Source of the DNA: Zanthoxylum bungeanum
Taxonomy: Eukaryota; Streptophyta; Magnoliopsida; Sapindales; Rutaceae
Length of the DNA: 64,000 nucleotides
NCBI GenBank assembly: GCA_019454045.1
Contig: SKCR01036777.1
Coordinates: 1 to 64,000 of the forward strand
Reading direction: 5' to 3'
The translations under genes and the position numbers were made by a program. The notes under the pieces are model-generated. The model made no database searches. It worked only from the letters and a program-made list of their open reading frames with translations, and was not told the DNA's origin. Positions within the stretch are counted from its first letter, which is position 1. Each line of letters starts with the position of its first letter. Shown here piece after piece: positions 56,767 to 64,000 of the stretch.

Positions 56767-59313
56767 TGTTGGGTTTCTAATAAGTCCCGGGATCGATTTC
56801 AAGCAATGAAACACATGTGAATACAATAATGAAATACGGCGGAATCATACTTACATTGATCGGATTTTGCGACGCGACGAACACAAGCCCTTGCTCCATG
56901 AAGCTCTCGGCTTTGCTCCTTGGTGTGCTCCTTGTGATTCGGCCATGGTGGTCCAAGCTCCAAGCTTTCGAATGGTGATTCCATGCTCACAAGTTGGTTT
57001 CCCTATCACTTTCGCAAGACCCGGAATGTGTGCTAGCGACGTAATTAAATAATTATGCCTAGCAAAATCACTATTCACTTCGCTAACGAATTAATTCTAA
57101 ATTAACTCGTTTGCCAGAATTAAAATCTAATTTTAATTCCGCATCGAAATCCAATTTCGTATAATATATCGAATATATTATTTTATCGATTAATTCCAAA
57201 TTAATCGTTCTCTCTCTTTAAATAATATTTTATCCCAGATAAAATATCTCCGCAATTAATCCCAGATTAATTTTCTCTCTCTTTAATTAATCCCAGATTA
57301 ATAAAGTGCGAGTCATACGTCATCAGTGAACCTTCGGGAAGCGACCCATGAGATCCCCAGATATGTTGGCAGTAAATCCGACCGTCGGACTATCCGAACA
57401 CGTACGTACCTAGTACTACGTTTTTACCGATTTACAAGACATGGTTGGCTTCTAGCAAAGCACCGTGCCTACCCAATTCTCCAGAAATATTCTTACTGGA
57501 ATATGTGATCTATATCAGGTGTAGTATACGTAGTATTGCGTATTTCGATCCAGTATCGGATGTCACGTGCAAGGCCTGAAGTTGGAAATGTGTCTGCCCC
57601 GTACGAAGCACATATCGGATCTCTGGTAACTAGTCTCTATAATCAGATAAACATGACTTAGTCATAATATCCCAATAGCTGCAGCATATAAGAGCACGAG
57701 TTCCGTATCCTACGTGATCATCATCTCCACTATGACTGGAGTGATACTTCCATCTCGACATCACACCCAATACAGTATGATTCTCAATATACCCAGAAGA
57801 GGCGTACACAGAACCTGTTAAAGCCCTGGACGACCAAAACTAAAGTATATTGATTGTCGCAAGTATTAGCGGTGCAAGTCTCAGGATAAGACCAAATACA
57901 CCTACCCTGATTCGGACTTCCATAGACACATAGTCATACTTCCATTGGAATTCCGAGGGGTCTATCCAGAGCGAAGCTGTTTCCGTACCATCGGTAAACA
58001 CAACCTCCTATTACACTTGCATGAGTATCCTATACCCAAATATATGAGAACTATGATGTTATGCTCCCATAACATGCACAAGTGCAATACTAGTCTATTC
58101 TGCATTATCGATGTCCGGTCTCGATAATACTACGACTAGGGATATTTAATGATTAAACCTTCGTGGATTGATACTGTCTCATATCTTATCAATCCGGAAC
58201 TAGTAATATGGACCTTCTTTCATTTATACATCTTGGTAATCTAATTACAAATGATAAAAGAGCAATTTCCTTTGTCACATAGTTAATTTGTACAACAACA
58301 CCATGATCTGTACAAATAGTGATGTTATGGGTCATAACTGTCCAACAATCTCTCACTTGGCACATAGCCAATCACTCAAGTGTCCTACACCCAAACTATG
58401 TACGGTTCACTCAAACTTCTGCTGAGAAAAAGCTTTCGTTAGTGGATTTGCATGATTATCATCTGATGTGATTTATTCGATCAACACATCGCCATGATGT
58501 ATGATCCGAACGAATCAGATGAATATTTGAAGTATATATCTGGATCGTTGATGAGACCATTAATTCTTTAGCCTGCGCTGTAGCCTAGCTCAGCTGCTAA
58601 CAGAACTATATCTAATCTAATTAGATTATTATCAATCCAGAAGGCTTCTATTGCTGCCTCAGCTGCAGCAATAATCCACTTTTTTTTGTTTATTCGGTAA
58701 CAGTATCTTGCTTGGAAGATTTCCAACTCACTGTTCCATTATTCAAACTGTATAGTACCGTTATTACGACTTACAGTCGTTATTATCGGTTAGGAAACTT
58801 GCAACTGTGAACCCAGTCATTTCAAGTTCTCATTCTCCATAGTTTAAGACAACATCTTTAGTTCATCTAAGATACTAAAGGATGTTCTTAACATTAATCC
58901 AGTGACTATCACTTGGATAGGCCTGATTATGACTCCATATGCTCAAAACATATGAGACACCAGATCGCGTACATTTTTCAATGTACGAGTTCTCAGAGAG
59001 TATCAACAACTTTAAATCTATCCTAGTAGATCTTTATTCCTAGAATAAAGGTTGTCTCTCCCAAGAATTCTACGAAGAATTTTCATGAAAGCCAAGCTTT
59101 CACCGATTGTATTATGGGAATATCATTTCCAAGAAATGATATATCATCATTTATTTAGGACATTCATTGTCAGTGCACTCTCACTAACCTCCTTATATAC
59201 ACAAGAATCATATCGGTTTTGAATTATATCATAAATCATTATGATTACATCAAAACATCAGTTCCAAGAACATAATGTTTGCTTCAATCCATCTATGGAT
59301 CGAATTAACTTGC
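56767..59313 (-). mobile_element. Copia-A copy X: 3' LTR and end of pol
   Basis: Inserted into the integrase region of copy Y (left flank CCAGC). The LTR (56,767-58,347, 1,581 bp) lacks about 400 bp around 57,030 compared with the other LTRs: GTGCTAGC joins directly to GACGTAATT. Purine tract at 58,348-58,358. Pol from 58,360 is RNase H and RT, very decayed: the RT active box reads VLNK followed by stops. It is cut at 59,313 by the Athila LTR. Confidence 0.85.
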
Positions 59314-59940
59314 TGATGAGCGGAAAATATATCAATATTTACCACCCCCTTTAACTTAATATTTTGTTTAGTTTCTCGGGTTTGATGAACGTTTTGATGT
59401 GTTTTAGTTTATTTTGCAGATAAAATAATATTGGGTCTCAATGAAATCATTTAAGACGAAATATGGGCCAAATAAGGGCAATTATTGGACATGATATTTT
59501 AATTTTGGAGATTGGAAAGTTGAAAGGGCGTTTCAACGAAGTGCAGTTTTAGAAATTCCAGTTTTGCGCATCTGTCGTATTTTGGGCATAACGTTTTCCT
59601 CCGATATTGGATTGAGCTGATTCAAGTGCAAGATTAAAGAAGACTCAAAGCTCTACAACTTTGAAAGACAAAATATTTTCGAATTCTGAATATTTCATGA
59701 CCGAAATTGATGAACCATCCAGAAGTGTGTTCTGTGTAATTATTAAAGTCATTTTCAATCATTTTCAAAGCAAAAAAAATAAATTAATAAATAAATAATA
59801 AAATTATCAAATCATCACCAAACATGATGAGTAATTAGTGGAGCAATTAATAATGGATTTGGTGGAGTAATTAGTGGAGAAATTAATAATGGATTTGGTG
59901 GAGAATTTGATGGATGATTTGATGGAGGCAAAATTTTTCC

Positions 59941-59948
59941 TATAAATA
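59941..59948 (+). promoter_or_regulatory. TATA box of the Athila LTR
   Basis: TATAAATA, preceded by short G/T-rich repeats (ggatttggtggag, 59,848-59,905). Confidence 0.6.
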
Positions 59949-60282
59949 CCAAGCCATTTCATTTGTAAAATTCATACTTTCTTCTTTGAAATTCCTAAAG
60001 AATAAATAAGAAGATTGTATCTTGTTTTTTTATTTACAGCTTTCAGTAATTAATTTCCGCTTTCGCACTTTCTTTTCTTTATTTTTCAGTTTTTACTTTC
60101 CGCAATTTACTTTTACGCAAAATCCTTTCCTTTCTTTACTTTTGCAGTTTTTATTTTTCAAGCAATGAGGAGGTAATTCCCCTTTGTTGGGGTGAAAGGT
60201 AAAACTTTTATTATTGCTATTTAGATTAATCTCCCTCAATTATAATATATATAAACTATTTAAAACTTGATTTAATGAGGAT

Positions 60283-60414
60283 ACCGCTATATTGGCCGGT
60301 TGGTAATTAATTATAAATTGGTTTTAACCTGACTAAGTATGGATACCGCCTGGTTGGTCGGTGGTTAATTAATTATTAATTTGACTTAATCAGGATACCG
60401 CCTTTATGGCTGGT
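60283..60414 (+). repeat. Three ACCGCC-N5-GGCNGGT hairpin modules
   Basis: 60,283-60,300 (ACCGCT...GGCCGGT), 60,345-60,362 (ACCGCC...GGTCGGT) and 60,397-60,414 (ACCGCC...GGCTGGT). All fold as six pairs with one bulge and a 5-nt loop; the sequence changes leave pairs or G-U pairs. Confidence 0.75.
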
Positions 60415-61448
60415 TGGTAAATATCACTAAAGTTAATATATTATATTAAGGGAGATATCTAAAATAGTAGTAATAAAAGTTGATCCTCTAACCCCAGCAT
60501 TTTCTTTTATTGTACTTTTACTTTATTTAATTTCTGTAATTTATTTTTCAGTAATTTTCTCTTCAGCAATTTACTTTCAGTAATTTACTTTTATTTTTTT
60601 TAATTTTTACTTTTTTTTTACTTTTCAACAATTTACTTTTCAGTATTTAACTTTCAGTATTTTACTTTATGTCTTTTATTTTATTTAAATTTTTTACTAC
60701 TACCCGTAAATATGTGTCGTAACTAAGCCAGTTATCTGGGGTTGTGATGAAATCCAATATCACCGGTTTATAAGGGTTAGATTATAGCTTGGGTAATATA
60801 AAGGTTTATTTATTGAGTCTTAATCTTAATGCTTTTTATTAACTGGCCATTAATAAAATTGATTAGGTAAACTTAAAATGAACTTGGAAAAGAGATTTTA
60901 GGTTAAAGACCTTAGACTCAATAGCCCACGATCTTCCTTGAGGATAGATAACCCTTTAATAGATTTCATTACAGGATAGAAATATACCTGTCGGGCGGGG
61001 GTAGCAATAATTGGAACTTAAACTTAATGAATCCAGGTAATTTGGTTGACATAGACATATGGTTCAATTTGGGTTATACTGGGTATTTGTAATCGACCAT
61101 CGGAAGAGGCTTTTACATAATTTAGTGTTCCAGGTTAATAAATTAATATATTACCCAACTGTAAGATAACCACTTCATCTTTAATAGATATTGGAAGGAT
61201 TCACAACCCTGGATATTTTATAATTTGAATTTTCTTCAATCTACTTTCAAGAAATTTTATTTACTTGTTTTAAGTTTTAAAGTCACCACCCAATAAACAA
61301 TCAATCTATTAGATACTTATAAACATTTGACCTCATAAAAAATTAATAGCAAAGGTTTTAAGTCCTCATGGGATCGATACTTTTTATACTTCTTGAACGA
61401 TACGTGCGCTTGCGTTATACGCGTGTGATTACGCACCGGTCAAGTTTT

Positions 61449-61466
61449 TGGCGCCGTTGCTGGGGA
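61449..61466 (+). other. Primer-binding site, tRNA-Asp type (Athila)
   Basis: TGGCGCCGTTGCTGGGGA, one base from the exact complement of the plant tRNA-Asp 3' end. Confidence 0.92.
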
Positions 61467-61572
61467 CTTATTTATCTTTTACTATTAGTTTAGGGGTTAG
61501 ATACGTTATTTGTATCTAATTTCTTTTTACTTATTGTTGTTGTTTTCTTGTGTTTCAGGTTTTTAGAAATAC

Positions 61573-63099
61573 ATGAGACGAACCAGAAGCTTTGAACTCC
61601 GACCGCTTGACCCAAATTGAAAGAACCCTCAGACAGTTGAGAAGGGAAGGCGAGAAGGCCAAGAAGCTTTGGTCAACATGGAACCTGAACCTTTGAAGTT
61701 TGCACCACCGATACCCATTCGAGACAGAACCATTCTGGTGGTCGACGGCTTCATTTCCTGTATTATACTTCCTCCCTTACCAGCAAATACGGGTGACATC
61801 AAAACATGTATCCAGATGATTCAGCAGTCAGTACAGTTTGGGGGAAATGCAACTGAAGATCCTAATTCCCACATCAGCAACTTCCTGGAAGTTTGCGGTA
61901 CTTTCAATTACAACCGAGCAGCTGAAGAAGCAATGAGACTGCGGGTTTTTCCATATTCCCTGAAAGACAGAGCTAAAGCTTGGCTACATTCGTTACCAGC
62001 AGGTTCCATCACAACTTGGAACACACTAGCCACCAAATTCCTTGCAAAGTACTTTCCACCAGCCAGAACTGCAAAGTTGAGGAATGACATCACATCCTTC
62101 GTGCAACAAGATTCAGAATCCCTTTGTGAAGCGTGGGAAAGATTCAAAGATTTACTCCGGAAATGTCCTCACCATGAGATCGTAAAGTGGCTACAAGTTC
62201 AAACCTTCTACAATGGACTTTCTGGAATAATGAGAACCACAATTGATGCTGCTACTGGAGGAGCTTTAATGGCAAAATGAGAAGATCAAGCCTGTGACTT
62301 AATTGAAGAAATGGCCAACAATAACTCCTTGTGGCCAACAGAAAGGAGCATGATCCAAAGAATTGCAGGAATTTATGAAGTTGGAGCCAACACAGCACTG
62401 AATTCCAAGCTGGATGTGATTTGAAAAAATCTGGAAACTCTTAACATGAAAGTTAATGGTGGATCCACAAGTTCACCATTTGGAGGAGCACCTGAGTCAG
62501 AATCTTTCAACCAACATAAAGAAACGGTGAATTATGTCAACAATTTCAACAGACAGGGGAACAATCCATATTCCAACACCTACAGCCCAGGGTGGAGAAA
62601 TCATCTCAATTTCACATGGAGCAACAATTCAGGACAAATGAACAACCCACCACCCGGATTCCAACAACAGAACAAAGGCCAGGAGTAGGCAAATGAATCA
62701 GGAATAACAGAAGTGTTGACTCACTTGAAAAATATAGAAGCAAAACACGACTCTCAAGCAGCAAGATATGATGCTATGTTTCAATCCCAAGTAGCATTAA
62801 TTCAAAGTCAATCAGCTTCTATTAAAGCACTGGAGAATCAAATTGGACAACTGGCCAATGCTCAGAGTTACAGACCGCCAGGTAACCTTCCTAGCAACAC
62901 TGAACCAAATCCGATGAACATGGGGAATGAGCAGTGTCATGCCATCATGTTAAAAAGCGGTACTGAAATCAACAAAGATGTTGGAGCCAAAACAACTGCT
63001 GGGGAAGATCCAAAAGAAACAAAGCAACAGATGGAGGAAAAAGAAGCAAAGGAAAAAGAACAGATCACTCCACCTCCACCTTTTCCTCAGCGTCTTTAG
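61573..63099 (+). pseudogene. Athila gag, broken by nonsense codons
   Basis: Start placed at ATG 61,573 (RRTRSFELRPLDP); codons 15-45 are frame-disturbed (a better match, QIERTLRQLRREGEKAKK, is in another frame), and from 61,669 the frame is stable. Capsid-like region: FGGNATEDPNSHISNFLEVC, LRVFPYSLKDRAKAWLHSLP, FLAKYFPPARTAKLRNDITS. Then NPYSNTYSPGWRNHLNF, normally just after the zinc knuckle; no C-x2-C knuckle is visible before it. The following coiled region includes ALENQIGQLANAQ. Stops at 62,278 (TGA), 62,422 (TGA), 62,686 (TAG) and 63,097 (TAG), all in the same frame and all one C-to-T step from CGA or CAG. Confidence 0.88.
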
Positions 63100-64000
63100 A
63101 AGAATAAACTGGACAAGCAATTTGCTCGATTCTTGGAGGTGTTCAAAAAGCTGCATATCAACATTCCATTTGCAGAAGCGTTGGAACAAATGCCCAACTA
63201 TGCCAAATTTATGAAAGATATTCTTTCACGAAAGCGGAGATTGGGAGATTATGAGACAGTAGCATTATCAGAAGAATGCAGCGCCATCATTCAGAGAAAA
63301 CTTCCTCCAAAGTTGAAAGATCCTGGCAGTTTCACTGTTCCTTGCACCGTAGGAGAACATGACTTCGGTAAGGCTCTGTGTGATTTAGGTGTTAGTGTTA
63401 ACTTGATGCCTTTTTCTATTTTCAGGAAACTGCAGATTGGAGAAACAATGACCACTTCAGTCTCACTACAACTTACTGATAGAACGCTTGTATTTCCGAG
63501 AGGTGTAGTTGAAGATGTGCTAGTGAATGTTGACAAATTCATTTTCCCAGCAGATTTCATTGTCCTTGATATGGAGGAAGACGCAGATGTGCCAATCATC
63601 CTCGGGAGACCATTCTTGGCTACAGGTCGAACCATTATTGATGTACAAAAAGGAGAACTAACCATGAGGGTACAAGACCAAGAAGTAACATTCAATGTTT
63701 TCAAGGCCATGAATTTCCCAGATGATGAAAAGAAGGAGGAATGTTTCAGACTTGATGTGATACATAGTACCGTTCAGAACTCTGATGAAAGACAAAGTTC
63801 TACTGACAAACTTAAAACATGTCAATTACCTGTGGATCCTGAAGATAAAGCGCACTGCGTACTGAAGAAGCCTATTCTTGCACTACAAGCAACAGAAGAT
63901 AAAAAGTTCCACCAGCTCAACCAATTGGAGGAATTTCACATACAGCCTTTTGAGGATGCCAAATTGTACAAGGAAAAGGCAAGGAAAAGACATGATGAGA
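63100..64000 (+). CDS. Athila pol start: retroviral-type aspartic protease, partial
   Basis: 300 codons open to the window edge, in the same frame as gag and separated from it only by TAG 63,097. KNKLDKQFARFLEVFKKLHI and FMKDILSRKRRLGDYETVAL lead into the protease. ALCDLGVSVNLMPFSIF holds the active-site motif in the D-L-G-V-S form (Athila usually has DLGAS). VPIILGRPFLATGRTIIDV is the second conserved motif, with ILGRP near 63,600. The end (EDKKFHQLNQLEEFHIQPFE) is the linker toward RT. The protease would cut the Gag-Pol polyprotein. No frameshift or stop was seen across 901 bp; whether the rest of pol is intact cannot be seen. Confidence 0.88.

Larger units (their letters stand above)
59314..61442 (+). 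repeat. Athila 5' LTR
   Basis: TGATGAGCGGAAAATATATC at the start, a family-typical opening, and ...CACCGGTCA at the end, six bases before the primer site. TATA box at 59,941; ACCGCC hairpins at 60,283-60,414. Confidence 0.88.
59314..64000 (+). mobile_element. Athila-type Ty3/gypsy element, 5' part
   Basis: Complete 5' LTR (2,129 bp), Asp-type primer site, leader, gag and protease on the plus strand; the rest lies beyond the window. It sits in RT of copy X (left flank CTTGC), so it is one of the youngest insertions in the right block. Confidence 0.9.

Noticed and set aside
1..64000. tRNA genes, rRNA genes or organelle DNA insertions
   Set aside because: None seen; tRNA-like matches are only the short primer-binding sites.

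Overview
This is nuclear DNA from a flowering plant, most likely a eudicot. The base composition is AT-rich, the elements carry plant tRNA primer-binding sites (Met-, Asp- and Arg-type), and one gene carries a plant mobile domain. I cannot name the species. There is no convincing single-copy host gene: nearly all of the 64 kb is transposable-element DNA, mostly long-terminal-repeat (LTR) retrotransposons nested in one another. It looks like heterochromatin or a pericentromere.

Left block (1-13,254). A minus-strand Ty1/copia element, here called Copia-1, fills 1-10,334. Its truncated 3' LTR is split by a hAT DNA transposon (643-3,331). Its body is replaced by a scrap of Athila-type Ty3/gypsy element, and its 5' LTR holds a nested solo LTR (6,039-8,568). 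It abuts the 3' end and LTR of a plus-strand Athila-like element (10,335-13,254).

Second block (13,255-25,045). A minus-strand Tat/Ogre-type pol is cut in two: RT at 13,255-13,528 and protease at 24,414-25,045. Between them lies a gag-only relative (13,529-24,413) with two 2.4 kb LTRs and long tandem arrays in its 3' untranslated region.

Third block (25,046-49,265). A minus-strand copy of a second copia family, Copia-A, fills 25,046-32,654. A complete but dead plus-strand copy (34,636-48,552, target duplication AATAT) faces it, making a large inverted repeat. The plus copy holds a 4.4 kb solo LTR inside its protease active site.

Right block (50,098-64,000). A decayed, intron-containing gene with a plant mobile domain is cut by Copia-A copy Y. 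Y is cut by Copia-A copy X, and X is cut by an Athila element that runs off the window end. That Athila element has one gag-protease frame broken only by nonsense codons.

The most interesting signal is structural. Both copia families carry, between primer-binding site and gag, an array of stem-loops whose loops are conserved (core GTGCCAAAGC at the same place in a 21-nt loop) while the stems differ and show compensatory changes. Copia-A also has chains of hairpins with three-base loops (mostly TGG) in its LTR and leader, and the Athila LTRs share a repeated ACCGCC-N5-GGCNGGT hairpin. These look like cis-acting RNA elements and I know of no description of them, though I could not search. All identities and ages are by eye.
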